Below, piece after piece: positions 17,304-27,324 of a stretch of DNA of 54,037 bases. A program made the translations under genes and the position numbers. The notes beneath the pieces are model-generated. The model was not told where the DNA came from. It made no database searches and saw nothing but the letters and a program-made list of their open reading frames with translations. Within the stretch, counting starts at the first letter, position 1. The number at the start of each line of letters is the position of its first letter. The stretch covers positions 1-54,037 of the forward strand of contig NZ_BHVX01000022.1 of assembly GCF_003851545.1 (NCBI RefSeq), written 5' to 3'. The DNA is from Ralstonia sp. SET104 (lineage in GTDB: Bacteria; Pseudomonadota; Gammaproteobacteria; Burkholderiales; Burkholderiaceae).

Positions 17304-18563
17304 CTAGCCGTTAAGGCGGTGCTGCACGGACGACGCTTGCACGGTGGCACGCGCCGCTTCCAGATCGATGATCTCGGCCTGCGGGGCCGGTTTGCGAGTC
17401 AGTTGCGGGCCGCGCGCCACCTTCTGCGGCTGCGTGGTGAAGGCCTGCCTGAGCGCATCGACAATCCGTCGGCAGGCCTGCCCGTCACCGTAAGGGTTGT
17501 GGGCCTGCGCCATGCGTGCGTATTCGGTGCCGTCGTTCAGCAGCGTTTCGGCTTCGTCGACGATGCGTTGCGTGTTGGTGCCCACCAGGCGTGCGGTGCC
17601 CGATGCCACGGCCTCCGGGCGCTCGGTAGTGTCACGCGTCACCAGCACCGGCTTGCCCAGCGCGGGCGCTTCTTCCTGAATGCCGCCGGAATCCGTGACG
17701 ATCAGGTAGGCGCGATCCATGAGGTAGACGAACGGCAGGTAGTCCTGCGGCGCAATCAGGTGAACGTTGTCATGGCCGGAAAGGATGGCGTTGACGGGCT
17801 GCTGCACGTTCGGGTTCAGGTGCACCGGATACACGATCTGCACATCCGGATGACGCGCCGCCAGCAGGCGCAGCGCCACACAGAAGTTCTCGAACGGCTC
17901 GCCGAAGTTCTCGCGGCGGTGGCCTGTCACCAGAATCATCCGCCGGCCCGCCTTCAGAAACGGATAGCGCGCGGCCATCTGCGCTGACAGCGAGGCGTCG
18001 TCGTCCAGCCGTTGCTTGACGGCCAGCAGCGCGTCGATGACGGTGTTGCCGGTGAGCGTGACCTGCTGCGGATCAATGCCTTCGTCCAGCAGGTTCTGGC
18101 GCGATTCCGCCGTGGGTGCGAAGTGCCAGGTGGTCACGGAATCGGTGACGCGGCGGTTCAGTTCCTCCGGCCATGGCGACCAGATGTTGCCGGTGCGCAA
18201 ACCCGCTTCCACATGCCCGACCGGAATGCGCCGATAAAAGGCCGCGAGGCTTGCCGCCAGCGTGGTTGTCGTATCACCGTGGACGAGCACGGCATCCGGC
18301 TGGTAGGCGTCGAGCACGCCGTCGATGCCGCCCAGCACGTTGGACGTGATGTCGGACAGCGTTTGCCCGGGCCGCATCAGGTTGAGGTCAAACTCCGGCG
18401 CGATGCCGAAGAGTTCCAGCACCTGATCCAGCATTTGCCGGTGCTGCGCGCTCACGCACACCGCCGACGCAAAGCCTGTCTCCGCCTGCAACGCCTGCAC
18501 CAGCGGCGCCATTTTGATGGCCTCCGGGCGCGTGCCGAATACAGTCAAAATTTTCCCTGTCAT
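17304..18563 (-). CDS. wecB: UDP-N-acetylglucosamine 2-epimerase (non-hydrolysing)
   Basis: This enzyme interconverts UDP-GlcNAc and UDP-ManNAc. The 419-residue protein shows the family blocks [77 protein letters not shown], and the UDP-binding [18 protein letters not shown] with [10 protein letters not shown] 18563 follows GGGGAAATC; start codons 15 and 33 bases further upstream are less well placed. The C-terminal tail (about 45 residues after [15 protein letters not shown]) is longer than in the E. coli enzyme of 376 residues. Placement beside NfrA/NfrB-type genes suggests it feeds ManNAc to their polymer. In E. coli wecB is unlinked, sitting in the enterobacterial common antigen locus. 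Confidence 0.93.
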   Translation of the reverse strand: MTGKILTVFGTRPEAIKMAPLVQALQAETGFASAVCVSAQHRQMLDQVLELFGIAPEFDLNLMRPGQTLSDITSNVLGGIDGVLDAYQPDAVLVHGDTTTTLAASLAAFYRRIPVGHVEAGLRTGNIWSPWPEELNRRVTDSVTTWHFAPTAESRQNLLDEGIDPQQVTLTGNTVIDALLAVKQRLDDDASLSAQMAARYPFLKAGRRMILVTGHRRENFGEPFENFCVALRLLAARHPDVQIVYPVHLNPNVQQPVNAILSGHDNVHLIAPQDYLPFVYLMDRAYLIVTDSGGIQEEAPALGKPVLVTRDTTERPEAVASGTARLVGTNTQRIVDEAETLLNDGTEYARMAQAHNPYGDGQACRRIVDALRQAFTTQPQKVARGPQLTRKPAPQAEIIDLEAARATVQASSVQHRLNG

Positions 18564-18808
18564 GATTTCCCCAGTCATCTGCATCGGCGCATGCAAAGCG
18601 CAACGACCAACATGTCGCTTCTAACGCTGGGCAGACTTCGCCAATGAGCGAAGGCCGTGCCATGCGTCCCGCTTTGACCCACCATGGCGCGGCGACGCCA
18701 TCTTGCGGACGTCGCTGCCATTTCACTTGGTTACCCGTTTCCCTCGGTGGTCAAAAACGTTTCATCTGCGACACCTCTGACTGGGGTCTGCTTGAATCTG
18801 GAGTTGGC

Positions 18809-20557
18809 CTAGAACCAAAGAATGGCTCGCGCGACCACCCCTTTTGCGCGATCCGCGTGCGTCAATGGCAAGCGGTACTGCACGGTAAAGTCCAGCCAAC
18901 TGGCCGGCGCTGCGTATTGCGACTCGCGAAACCAGTAGCGAAAGTTGATGCCGGGGCCGATACCCAGCGCAAGCCGCTGGCCAATCGCCTTGTTGTCGTG
19001 ATCGCCCGCGAGCACGACATGCGGGTACATCGTCAGGCGATCACTGATGGAGTTCACGCGCCACGTGTGGCCGTAGCGCATTTCCGTGCTGATGATCATG
19101 CGGCCCTGATTGACGAAGTACGCACTCTCGCCATACACCTGCCACGTCTGCCAGCGCGGCCTGGTGACCTGCAGGTCAAGGCCCTGGTCGGTTGAAAAGC
19201 CGATGCGCAACAGCGTGTCGTTGGTCGTCAGTTGCCCGATACGGAAGAGGCGCTCGGCGGTGAACACCAGGTTGATGTCCTTGATCGGCTTGTAGCGCGC
19301 ACCCGCCGAGCCCTGCGCGGTCGGCAAACCGGTGTGGCCATTGCGGTCGTACACGCTGTCGTAACCACGTACGAAGAGCTGGAAGATGCTGCCGTCGCGG
19401 TAGCCGATACCCGGCGGCTGCCAGTACACCTCGGCGCCCGCCTGGCCGGCACTCACGGTGTTGGGCAAACCGAATGCCGACGTTTGATACGCGCCCGAGA
19501 GCACCATGCCGAAGGTGCGCTGCATCTGCTCGATTTCACGCCGGTAGCCGAAGCGGCGGTCTGGCTGGAGGCGGTCGTCACCACCGCTGTCACCATCCTT
19601 GCCGCTGTCGCTTTTGGCATCAGCGTCGGCGTGGTCGAGGCTTTTTCGGAAGAGCTTGATGGCGGTGGGGTTGTCGCCCAGGCGCTTGGCTGCATAGGCA
19701 GCATCGGCGTAGTGGGTCCAGTTGCCCTGGCCGGTGGCAAAGCCGCGCTGAAAGGCCGCCAGCGCAGCGCGATCGTCACGCGCGCGGAGGTGGCCGTAAG
19801 CCTCGTTCAATTCACGCTGGCCGATCACGCGCGGGTCATTGGCAGACGTGGCCTCGCCCTGCGCGGCGGGCGCCATCGCCTGGGCAAGCAGTGCCTTTGC
19901 ATAGCGCTGCCGCGCCGGGTCCGCAGCGTGTTCGGCGGCAAGGGTGGCGGCTTGGGTGGCTCCATCCCGGTCGCCCAGTTGCAGGCGCGACTGCGCGAGG
20001 CGCAGTTGCACGTCGGCATCGGGCTCATCCTTGAGGCCGCTCAGCGCGTCCAGCGCTGCTTGCGGGTGCTTGGCGGAATAGGCACTGTCCGACCACGCCA
20101 GATGCAGGTTGCGCTGCTCCTGCGCGGTCCAGTCGGTGCCTTGCACGGCGTGCGCAAAGTCCTGCTCGGCGACGGCGGGATCGCTCGCTTTCTGCGCGAG
20201 GAACCCGTGCTGTGCGTACACGCGCGGTTCGTTCGGATACTTCTGCAGCAGCGCATCGGCCTGCGTGCGGGCCGCATCCAGCTTGCCTTTGCGCGTGAGC
20301 ACATCCAGCAGCAGCAGGTTCAGTTGCAGGCTATCGGGCTGCACGGCCAATGCTGCGCGTATGGCGGCTTCGGCATCGTCGAGCTGGTTGGCATCGATGA
20401 GGTGATAGGCGCGGTCCGCACGAAAATAGGCGTCGGGCTGCAACGCCTGCGCAGCCTGCTGCGCCATCGATACGCCCTGACACAAGGCCCACACTGCCGC
20501 GGCAATCGGCCAGCGCAAGCGGTGCAGGCTTGAACGGTTGGCTCTCTCGTGTTTCAT
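18809..20557 (-). CDS. nfrA: NfrA-like TPR and outer-membrane protein
   Basis: The 582-residue protein has a signal peptide (IAAAVWALCQGVSMAQQ), then tetratricopeptide-like helical repeats from about residue 40 to 310 (for example AYHLIDANQLDDAEAAIRAALAVQPDS), a polar hinge with SDSGKDGDSGGDD, and a C-terminal domain of about 230 residues made of alternating beta strands that ends in phenylalanine (ARAILWF), the outer-membrane barrel signature. This is the layout of NfrA, the phage N4 adsorption protein, and of PgaA. E. coli NfrA is about 990 residues, so this version has fewer repeats. Its start overlaps the glycosyltransferase stop by four bases. It should conduct the glycan across the outer membrane. 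Confidence 0.82.
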   Translation of the reverse strand: MKHERANRSSLHRLRWPIAAAVWALCQGVSMAQQAAQALQPDAYFRADRAYHLIDANQLDDAEAAIRAALAVQPDSLQLNLLLLDVLTRKGKLDAARTQADALLQKYPNEPRVYAQHGFLAQKASDPAVAEQDFAHAVQGTDWTAQEQRNLHLAWSDSAYSAKHPQAALDALSGLKDEPDADVQLRLAQSRLQLGDRDGATQAATLAAEHAADPARQRYAKALLAQAMAPAAQGEATSANDPRVIGQRELNEAYGHLRARDDRAALAAFQRGFATGQGNWTHYADAAYAAKRLGDNPTAIKLFRKSLDHADADAKSDSGKDGDSGGDDRLQPDRRFGYRREIEQMQRTFGMVLSGAYQTSAFGLPNTVSAGQAGAEVYWQPPGIGYRDGSIFQLFVRGYDSVYDRNGHTGLPTAQGSAGARYKPIKDINLVFTAERLFRIGQLTTNDTLLRIGFSTDQGLDLQVTRPRWQTWQVYGESAYFVNQGRMIISTEMRYGHTWRVNSISDRLTMYPHVVLAGDHDNKAIGQRLALGIGPGINFRYWFRESQYAAPASWLDFTVQYRLPLTHADRAKGVVARAILWF

Positions 20558-22689
20558 GCCACACCTCCCGCAACAGACGGATCGGGCCGCGCATCCGGTC
20601 CAAGAGGCGGCCCTGTAGGCAGGTCCGGCGGCACGGAGATGGAGGGATTGGTGGAAACCTCGGGTGCGGGTGCCGTGCCGGCTGAAACGCCTGGGCCGGC
20701 GCCCGTCATGGATTCGGCGGCTGGCGTGGCCGCGAGTACGGCGGAGTAAGCCGTCGGGCCAAACACGACCGTGGCACGGCGGTTCGGGTCGGCCATCTGC
20801 GCCAGTTCGGCCGACATTTCATGGTCGCACGCCATGAAACACGCGACTTTGCGCCCGGCCGCTCGGGCCAGCTCCTCCAGCACTTCGCCGTTCGGCAACT
20901 CCGACACGGCGATGTTGAGCGAGCCATCCTCGCCAATCGAGAACGGCACCACGTGATGCCGCACAGCCAAGTCACGCGGCAGGCAATCGGCCAGCGCCCC
21001 CAGCACGACGTTGGTCAGGCTCACGCGCGGCAGATCCACCTGCTCTGCCAGTGCATCGGCCAGCGTATCGGCCGTGACCATGCCCTGCTCGACCAGCACT
21101 TGCCCAAGCCGCCGTCCGGTCTCGCGATGGATGACGAGCGCCGCATCCAACTGTTCCTGCGTGAGGACTTCCCACTTGATAAGCGTCTCGCCCAGCTTGC
21201 AACGCGTGCGGCCCAGCGCGTCGTTCGACAGATACATGTGCTGGGTTTTGTCCCAGGCAATGGGCTTGCCGGTCAGGCAGTAGATCAGGAAGATCTTCCA
21301 CGCGCGGCATACCGAGAAGAAGTTGATGAAGTTGTTCACCACCAGCCTGGGCACGCACAGCACGCCTTGCAGCGGGCCGTTCAGCCGCCCGACAAAGTAC
21401 ACGCGCTGTGCCAGCCGATTAACGAGCAACGCTGCGTTGATGGCAAGCAGATCCTGCATCCACACGGTGCCAACTGCAAACGTACCGTCCGGCATCACCA
21501 CTACGCCCTGGGCCATCAACCCGCCCAGCACCAGGTAGTTGAGTGACAGCACATACGCCAGGATCGAGAACAGCGCCGTCAGCACGCCCTTGCGGTCTCG
21601 GAAGAACATGTAGCGGGTGATGAGGTTGCCGTTCCACCCCATCTGCAGCCAGCCCTGGAAAGCGATGCCAAGCACCCAGCGTGCGCGCTGCCGGTAGGCC
21701 GCGCGGAACGTGCTTGGAAAGTACTCGCGCGTGGCCGGCAGTTGCGGACGCACGCCCTTGCGCCGGCCCAGGCGCCAGCGCGTACGCGTCTTGCCCTGGG
21801 CATCTTCCGAGGGCTCTGCGTTCTCGCAGATCGGGAAATGCACGAACGCTTCACGCATGCCCAGCTCGCGCAGGCGGAAGCTGAAGTCATAGTCCTCCGT
21901 GAGCGTGCTGGTGTTGAAGGGGGATTCGCCACACACTTTCATCACCGCCTCGATGGCGCGGCGGCTGTAGCACAGCGCCACGCCGGCGCCGGGCACTGTG
22001 CCGGTCAACGCCTGGCGCGCTATCAGATCTTTCTGGTGCATCTCAGAAAAATCATCCATGTACGTGCCAGCGACCCACTCGTACCACTTGCGCTCGAGCG
22101 ACAGCACCGGCAACTGCACAAGATCCTGGTCGCGGATGAAGTAGTTGAAATACTTCAGCTCCAGCGGGTGGATCACGTCTTCGCAGTCGTGCATGATCAC
22201 GCCCGCAAAGCGGATGCCGTGCCCCGCCTCGTGCCGGATGATGGTCTGGATGATGGTATTCAGGCAGTCCGCCTTGCACGTCGGGCCATCGTGCGTGACG
22301 GCGGCGCGCACTACGCGGCCAGGATAGCGGCGCACCATGCGCTCGACTTCGGCGGTGGTCTCCGCATCGTTACGATAGGCGCCGGCAAAGATGATGAAGC
22401 GCGTGTACTCCATCGTCGCCAGGGTGTTCTCGACCATCTTGGCGATGACGTCGTACTCCTTCCACGCCGGCACCATGACAGCGAGCCATTGCTCCTCGCG
22501 TTCACGCAGCGATTGCGCCGAAATCGTGACTGGCGTGCGCCCACGCTGCGGCCAGAGCCACAGCTCCCGCACCCAGTAGAAGGCATCCACGAAGAAATCG
22601 TCGGCGGTGCTGATGAAGATGACGAGCGTAGTCGCCACCGTCAAGGTGTTGAGCAACGCCAGGTAAAGCTCCCATGGCAGATCGCTCAT
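20554..22689 (-). CDS. nfrB: NfrB-like processive glycosyltransferase with MshEN c-di-GMP-binding domain
   Basis: The 711-residue inner-membrane enzyme leads the polysaccharide cluster. A helix at about 8-28 precedes a GT-2 domain with the nucleotide/metal motif MHDCEDVIHP (D168, E170, D171), the acceptor motif LTEDYDFSF (E265, D266) and QRARW (334-338), the QxxRW signature of processive synthases. Membrane helices follow at about 368-470. Residues 498-550 are a MshEN domain: KLGETLIKWEVLTQEQLDAAL and then the more canonical RLGQVLVEQGMVTADTLADAL ending in AEQ, the known c-di-GMP-binding fold. The last 60 residues are a low-complexity P/G/A tail. In E. coli NfrB this architecture makes a c-di-GMP-controlled glycan used by phage N4. 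High confidence in domains, moderate in product. Confidence 0.9.
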   Translation of the reverse strand: MSDLPWELYLALLNTLTVATTLVIFISTADDFFVDAFYWVRELWLWPQRGRTPVTISAQSLREREEQWLAVMVPAWKEYDVIAKMVENTLATMEYTRFIIFAGAYRNDAETTAEVERMVRRYPGRVVRAAVTHDGPTCKADCLNTIIQTIIRHEAGHGIRFAGVIMHDCEDVIHPLELKYFNYFIRDQDLVQLPVLSLERKWYEWVAGTYMDDFSEMHQKDLIARQALTGTVPGAGVALCYSRRAIEAVMKVCGESPFNTSTLTEDYDFSFRLRELGMREAFVHFPICENAEPSEDAQGKTRTRWRLGRRKGVRPQLPATREYFPSTFRAAYRQRARWVLGIAFQGWLQMGWNGNLITRYMFFRDRKGVLTALFSILAYVLSLNYLVLGGLMAQGVVVMPDGTFAVGTVWMQDLLAINAALLVNRLAQRVYFVGRLNGPLQGVLCVPRLVVNNFINFFSVCRAWKIFLIYCLTGKPIAWDKTQHMYLSNDALGRTRCKLGETLIKWEVLTQEQLDAALVIHRETGRRLGQVLVEQGMVTADTLADALAEQVDLPRVSLTNVVLGALADCLPRDLAVRHHVVPFSIGEDGSLNIAVSELPNGEVLEELARAAGRKVACFMACDHEMSAELAQMADPNRRATVVFGPTAYSAVLAATPAAESMTGAGPGVSAGTAPAPEVSTNPSISVPPDLPTGPPLGPDARPDPSVAGGVA

Positions 22690-23370
22690 GGCTGCTCCCC
22701 TGCTCCCACCCTACGGGCGCGTTGCCAGTGTCCGGCGTACCCCCCGCCTTGCGCTGTGGCGCTCATACTTCCCCCAAGGTCTTTTCGACATGCGGCGCAA
22801 CCGCTTGCACCGTGGCATCTGACCCAATCACCTGCTATCGATCGGGTTGATGCGTCGCCCTCTAGCCTGCTTGCCGCGAGGAGGAACGCGAGGACCATAC
22901 CAACACCCGCCAAGGCGCACGGTTATGCGATGCAGCGCACACAAGCGCCTTCAGGGACGTGCCGGATACACCGGGTTGTTGCATGGGTGAACGCAAAGCA
23001 CGGGCGGCAAGGGTGCCAGGGCCAACGCCACGGCATGCAACGCGATCTGTTGGGGTGGGATATTCGTCCGGGCTGCGGACAAGGCCTCCCTACGAATGAC
23101 GGAGGCGATGCGTGGTCAGGTGCAGGGCGTTCGGGTTAAGCGTCCGAGGACCGGCCTTGCGCGGGTCCGCGCCCGTGTCTGCGCACGAACCACAGCGGGC
23201 AAGGAAATGAAGCGCGCAAAGCCTTGTGTGCAAAGGCTTTGCGAGACACCACGCGCACCAGTTGCGCGGGCGCAAGCTGATGCGCGACATCCTGGCAGGC
23301 ATATGCCGCAACCAGCGCGGGCCGAAGCAACAACATCGGCCCAAGCAGTCTGGCGAATCGGTTGCAGCGC
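22690..23370. other. Intergenic region upstream of the polysaccharide cluster
   Basis: About 680 bases between the nfrB-like start and the terminator of the chemoreceptor gene. Open frames here are extensions or antisense shadows, with no ribosome site or protein family that I recognise. It should contain the promoter of the polysaccharide cluster, but no operator stood out by eye. Confidence 0.5.
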
Positions 23371-23402
23371 TGAAACACAAAGCCGCGCTCAGGGCGCGGC
23401 TT
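23371..23402 (-). terminator. Intrinsic terminator of the chemoreceptor gene
   Basis: AAGCCGCGC (23380-23388) pairs perfectly with GCGCGGCTT (23394-23402). Read on the minus strand the stem is followed by TGTGTTTCA, a broken T run. It begins 26 bases after the chemoreceptor stop codon. Confidence 0.6.
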
Positions 23403-23427
23403 GCTCGGATGCGTGTCAGCTTACGCG

Positions 23428-25266
23428 TCAGAACTGTTCCCAATCGTCGGCATCGTTGGAGACCGCAGCCAAGGCAAGCTTGCCTGTCCTGGGTTCGGCC
23501 GCCACGGCAGGCGCAGCCTTGGCGTTCGGAGTCTGTACGACGGCTGGCTTGACTGGCGCTGCGAGGCGCTTGCGTGCCGCACGCGCCGTCGGCACGGCAG
23601 GTTTGCGCGCAGCCGGTTTAGCGACCGGGCTGGATGCGGCCGATGTCGTCGATATTGTCGATGCCGCAGGCATTGCCTTCGCCGCCACGGGCGCCAGCAC
23701 GGGCTCGGCATGCGCACCGGCCGCCGGCAGGCGGAACGACGCCACCGTTTCGCGCAGCACGCCGGCCTGTTCTTCCAGCGATTGCGCGGCAGCAGCCGCC
23801 TCTTCCACCAGCGCGGCGTTCTGCTGGGTCACCTCGTCCATCTGCGTGACAGCCTGGTTGACCTGTTCGATACCGGCGCTCTGCTCGTCCGATGCGGAAC
23901 TGATCTCGCCCATGATGTCGGTCACGCGCTTGACGGCCACCACCACTTCGTCGATCACCGTGCCGGCCTCAGTCACCAGCATCGAGCCGTTCTCAACACG
24001 GCCCACCGAATCGCTGATGAGTTCCTTGATCTCCTTGGCCGCCGTCGCCGAGCGCTGCGCCAGGCTGCGCACCTCACCCGCCACCACCGCAAAGCCGCGG
24101 CCCTGTTCGCCTGCGCGTGCAGCTTCCACCGCGGCATTCAGCGCCAGGATGTTGGTCTGGAAAGCAATGCCTTCAATCACGCCGATGATGTCAGCGATCT
24201 TCTTGCTGCTGTCGTTGATGCCCGACATCGTCTCGATCACGCGGCCCACCACCTCGCCGCCCTTCACGGCGATGTCCGATGCGTTGCCCGCAAGCTGGCT
24301 GGCCTGGCGTGCATTGTCGGCGTTCTGCTTCACGATGCTCGTCAGCTCTTCCATGCTCGACGCCGTTTCCTCCAGCGACGACGCCTGTTCTTCCGTGCGT
24401 TGCGACAGGTCCATGTTGCCTGCCGCAATCTGCTTGGTGGCGCTGGCAATGGATTCACTGCCGCCGCGCATCGTCACGATGGTGCGGATCAGGCCGCGCT
24501 GCATGTCGATCAGACCTTGCATGAGCGCACCCATTTCGTCCTTGCTGGTAACGGTGATGCGCTCGGTCAGGTTGCCATGCGAGATCGCGCTGAAGTGGCC
24601 CAGCATGTTTGACAGCGGCACCGAAATCGCGCGGTGCAGGCCGAACGCGCAGCCCAGCGCCGCCGCAATACCCACCACGATGGCGCCGATGATGAGCATC
24701 AGAAAAGCATGCGAGCGAGCCGCCGCACCCTCGTATGCAGCCTTGGCCTGTTCGGCCTGACTGCGGTCCAGTGCATCTGCGGCCACCGTAAGCGCCACAG
24801 ACAATGGCGGAATCGTCTTCATCACGACCGTGTCGGCAGCGGCAACGTCGTGCGCGCGCAGCGCGGCCATCAGCGGTTCGATCCCGTCACTGAACAGCGC
24901 GTTGCGCTTGGCCTCCATCTCGGCGGCCAGGCGCGCCTCGTCAGCGTTCATGGGCAGCGCCTTGTACGCCTTCCAGGCATCGTCCGACTTGGTGCGGTAA
25001 CCGGCGGCCTTGTCGATGATGGCCGGCACGTCGGCGGCATCCGGATGGAAGACCGCGCGATCAAGCGTCGTGCGCACGATCGCCGCGTTCAGTTGTGCCT
25101 TGCCCACCAACGACGTCGAAACCAATTGATTGGTATAGATGTCGTTGATATTCGCGTCGGATGCGCGCATCCCGACCACGCCAATGGTGCCGGTCATGGC
25201 CAGCAGCAAGGCGAGCAGCGTCAGCGCTGCATTGAGCCGAAAACGGATGGAAAGTCGATTGAGCAT
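23428..25266 (-). CDS. Methyl-accepting chemotaxis protein
   Basis: The 612-residue receptor (ATG 25266; a GTG lies three codons upstream) has a first membrane helix near 10-32, a four-helix-bundle ligand domain of about 155 residues, a second helix ([21 protein letters not shown]), a HAMP domain, and a long signalling coiled coil with the hairpin tip [42 protein letters not shown] is the usual methylation region. After it comes a linker of about 90 residues rich in A, P, K and V, and the protein ends DDWEQF, matching the xWxxF tether that recruits CheR and CheB. The ligand is unknown. It stands alone, with its own terminator. Confidence 0.95.
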   Translation of the reverse strand: MLNRLSIRFRLNAALTLLALLLAMTGTIGVVGMRASDANINDIYTNQLVSTSLVGKAQLNAAIVRTTLDRAVFHPDAADVPAIIDKAAGYRTKSDDAWKAYKALPMNADEARLAAEMEAKRNALFSDGIEPLMAALRAHDVAAADTVVMKTIPPLSVALTVAADALDRSQAEQAKAAYEGAAARSHAFLMLIIGAIVVGIAAALGCAFGLHRAISVPLSNMLGHFSAISHGNLTERITVTSKDEMGALMQGLIDMQRGLIRTIVTMRGGSESIASATKQIAAGNMDLSQRTEEQASSLEETASSMEELTSIVKQNADNARQASQLAGNASDIAVKGGEVVGRVIETMSGINDSSKKIADIIGVIEGIAFQTNILALNAAVEAARAGEQGRGFAVVAGEVRSLAQRSATAAKEIKELISDSVGRVENGSMLVTEAGTVIDEVVVAVKRVTDIMGEISSASDEQSAGIEQVNQAVTQMDEVTQQNAALVEEAAAAAQSLEEQAGVLRETVASFRLPAAGAHAEPVLAPVAAKAMPAASTISTTSAASSPVAKPAARKPAVPTARAARKRLAAPVKPAVVQTPNAKAAPAVAAEPRTGKLALAAVSNDADDWEQF

Positions 25267-25368
25267 GGGAGTCACAGCGGGTTATCGCCTCCGCTATATC
25301 GGCTAGCCCCCGCCATTCCTGAAGCCCAGTCCGGGCAAGGGCGCGGTTACCTCCCATGCAAGATGTGG

Positions 25369-26079
25369 CTAGTACGGCACCGCCATGTTGTTTTGAATAC
25401 GGGCGCGGTCGCCCACGCGCAGCCCGTTCGCGTTGTTCTGCGTGAGCGTGACGCGCGAGTTGTCGTTCAGCCGCATCGTCACGCGGTAAGTCTGGCCGAC
25501 CACCGTATTGCCTTCCACGGCATTGCCGGCCATGGCGCCCGCCACCGCGCCGCCGATGGTGGCCACGGTATTGCCGCGTCCGCCACCAACCTGGTGGCCG
25601 AGCAAGCCGCCCACCACGCCGCCGAGCACGGCACCCACACCGCTGGACTGGCCGCGCACGGGCACCGCTTCAACGTATTCAACAACGCCGTAGCGGTTAT
25701 CCGCCGGCGCTTGATAGCCCTGATCGCCGTTGTTCGGATACGGGGAATAGTTCGGCTGCGAGTAATTCGGCTCGGGATAGGCCGGCGCCGGCTGCTGCGG
25801 ATACGGCTGCGGCGCGTTCGGGTCGTAGCTACCGTAACCGTTGTTGTAGGTGCTGTCGTACCCGCCGGCATACGGCGTAGTGCTGTAGGTGGTCGGGCCA
25901 GCGCTGTTGCCGTAAGCATTGCTGCCTGCGGCATAGCCAGCACCATAGCCCGCGCCATAACCCGGATACGCCGGCGCTGTCACGCAGCCTGTCAGCCCTG
26001 CTGCCACGGCAGCCAATGCGGCTGCCGTCACCCAACGCGCTGCGCGCCCTGACTGGTCCGACTTGTTCGTTGCTTGCAT
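25369..26079 (-). CDS. Glycine-zipper outer-membrane lipoprotein
   Basis: From ATG 26079 the product has 236 residues; the longer frame upstream has no ribosome site. A lipoprotein signal ends in the lipobox LTGC (about residue 31). A tyrosine/proline/glycine/asparagine-rich low-complexity segment of roughly 90 residues follows, then a glycine-zipper 2TM domain (GVGAVLGGVVGGLLGHQVGGG, then ATIGGAVAGAMAGNAVEG) of the Rickettsia 17-kDa antigen type, and a C-terminal beta domain (YRVTMRLNDNSRVTLTQ). Such proteins sit in the outer membrane and affect envelope integrity. It lies 100 bases upstream of the chemoreceptor gene on the same strand. Confidence 0.88.
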   Translation of the reverse strand: MQATNKSDQSGRAARWVTAAALAAVAAGLTGCVTAPAYPGYGAGYGAGYAAGSNAYGNSAGPTTYSTTPYAGGYDSTYNNGYGSYDPNAPQPYPQQPAPAYPEPNYSQPNYSPYPNNGDQGYQAPADNRYGVVEYVEAVPVRGQSSGVGAVLGGVVGGLLGHQVGGGRGNTVATIGGAVAGAMAGNAVEGNTVVGQTYRVTMRLNDNSRVTLTQNNANGLRVGDRARIQNNMAVPY

Positions 26080-26349
26080 GATGAATCCCGTCTTGTGAAC
26101 GAGGCGTCTGGGCCGAACCGGCAGTCTGCTGCGCGGCCTGTGGCCATGCGCCTCTTGCTGCAAAGTCTATGCCGCAGCGCTGCAAACCCGTGCAACCAAA
26201 CCTGCTCATCAGTAACGGGGTGTAACCGCCTGACGGTCGTGGCTTTCAGCAAGGCGCAGGGGGTGCGCGTTATCATCGCCGGGCGCCGTGCGACGCACCT
26301 CATTGCCAACCCTCCTTGCCAACGAGACGCGCCCCCCCCTCTCCTTGCC

Positions 26350-27282
26350 ATGCAACCGACCCTGCTACTCCTCATTGCGATGACGCCCGAAAACGTGGCG
26401 CAGATCGCTGAACACTTCCACGTCATCCACGCGCCTACGCAAGCAGAACGCGATGCAGCCATCGCGCGCGACGGCCAAAACATTCGCATCGTGCTCACCA
26501 ATGGGGCGACGGGCCTGACCGATGCTGAGATCGCCGCGCTTCCCAAGCTGGAACTGGCCTGCGCGCTGGGTGCCGGTTACGAGAACATTCACGTGGATGC
26601 CGCCCGCGCGCGCGGCGTGGTGGTGGCCAACGGCGCGGGCACCAACGACGCCTGCGTGGCCGACCATGCCTTTGGTTTGCTGCTGGCGACGGTGCGCGGC
26701 ATCCCGAAGCTGGATCAATCGACGCGCAACGGGGTCTGGCGCGACGACATTCCGCTGCAACCCGGTGTGTGTGGCAAGCGCCTGGGCATCGTCGGCCTGG
26801 GCACCATTGGCCTGCAGATCGCGCGCCGCGCCACCGGCTTCGACATGCAGATCGGCTATCACAACCGCAAGCCGCGCGAAGGTGTGGACTACCGCTACTT
26901 CGATACGCTCAAAGACATGGCCGAGTGGGCAGATTTTCTGATCGTTGCCACGCCGGGCGGCGCGCAGACCAGGCACCTCGTCAACCAAACGATCCTGGAA
27001 GCGCTGGGCCCGAGCGGCACCGTGGTGAATATCGCGCGCGGCAGCGTGGTGGACACCGCAGCGCTGGAAGCGGCCATCCGTGCGGGCAAGCTGGGCGGCG
27101 CAGGGCTGGATGTGTATGAGAGCGAGCCCAAGCCACCGGCCGGGCTGCTCGACCTTGAGCAGGTTGTGCTAACGCCGCACATTGCCGGCTGGTCGCCGGA
27201 ATCGGTGCAGGCGACGGTGGATCGCTTTCTGGAAAATGCCCGCGGACACCTGGCCGGCACGGGTGTAGTGTCCCCGGTCTAG
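26350..27282 (+). CDS. D-isomer-specific 2-hydroxyacid dehydrogenase
   Basis: The 310-residue enzyme reduces a 2-keto acid with NAD(P)H. The catalytic R230 (NIARGSVVD), E259 (DVYESEP) and H277 (LTPHIAGW) are all present, and the Rossmann loop is GLGTIG at 149-154. Residues after the loop (YHNRKPRE) include basic side chains that may favour NADPH, as in glyoxylate/hydroxypyruvate reductases. ATG 26350 is preferred; the longer upstream frame reads through non-family sequence. Substrate specificity is uncertain: glyoxylate, hydroxypyruvate and bulkier keto acids are all possible. It is convergent with the binding-protein gene. Confidence 0.92.
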   Translation: MQPTLLLLIAMTPENVAQIAEHFHVIHAPTQAERDAAIARDGQNIRIVLTNGATGLTDAEIAALPKLELACALGAGYENIHVDAARARGVVVANGAGTNDACVADHAFGLLLATVRGIPKLDQSTRNGVWRDDIPLQPGVCGKRLGIVGLGTIGLQIARRATGFDMQIGYHNRKPREGVDYRYFDTLKDMAEWADFLIVATPGGAQTRHLVNQTILEALGPSGTVVNIARGSVVDTAALEAAIRAGKLGGAGLDVYESEPKPPAGLLDLEQVVLTPHIAGWSPESVQATVDRFLENARGHLAGTGVVSPV

Positions 27283-27324
27283 GTTTAGGTTTAGGCCCAG
27301 GCCAGAGACACCTCCATCACAGAA

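Noticed and set aside
27280-27302. Short GGTTTA repeats after the 2-hydroxyacid dehydrogenase gene
   Set aside because: Two and a half units only; no sign of a CRISPR or functional repeat.
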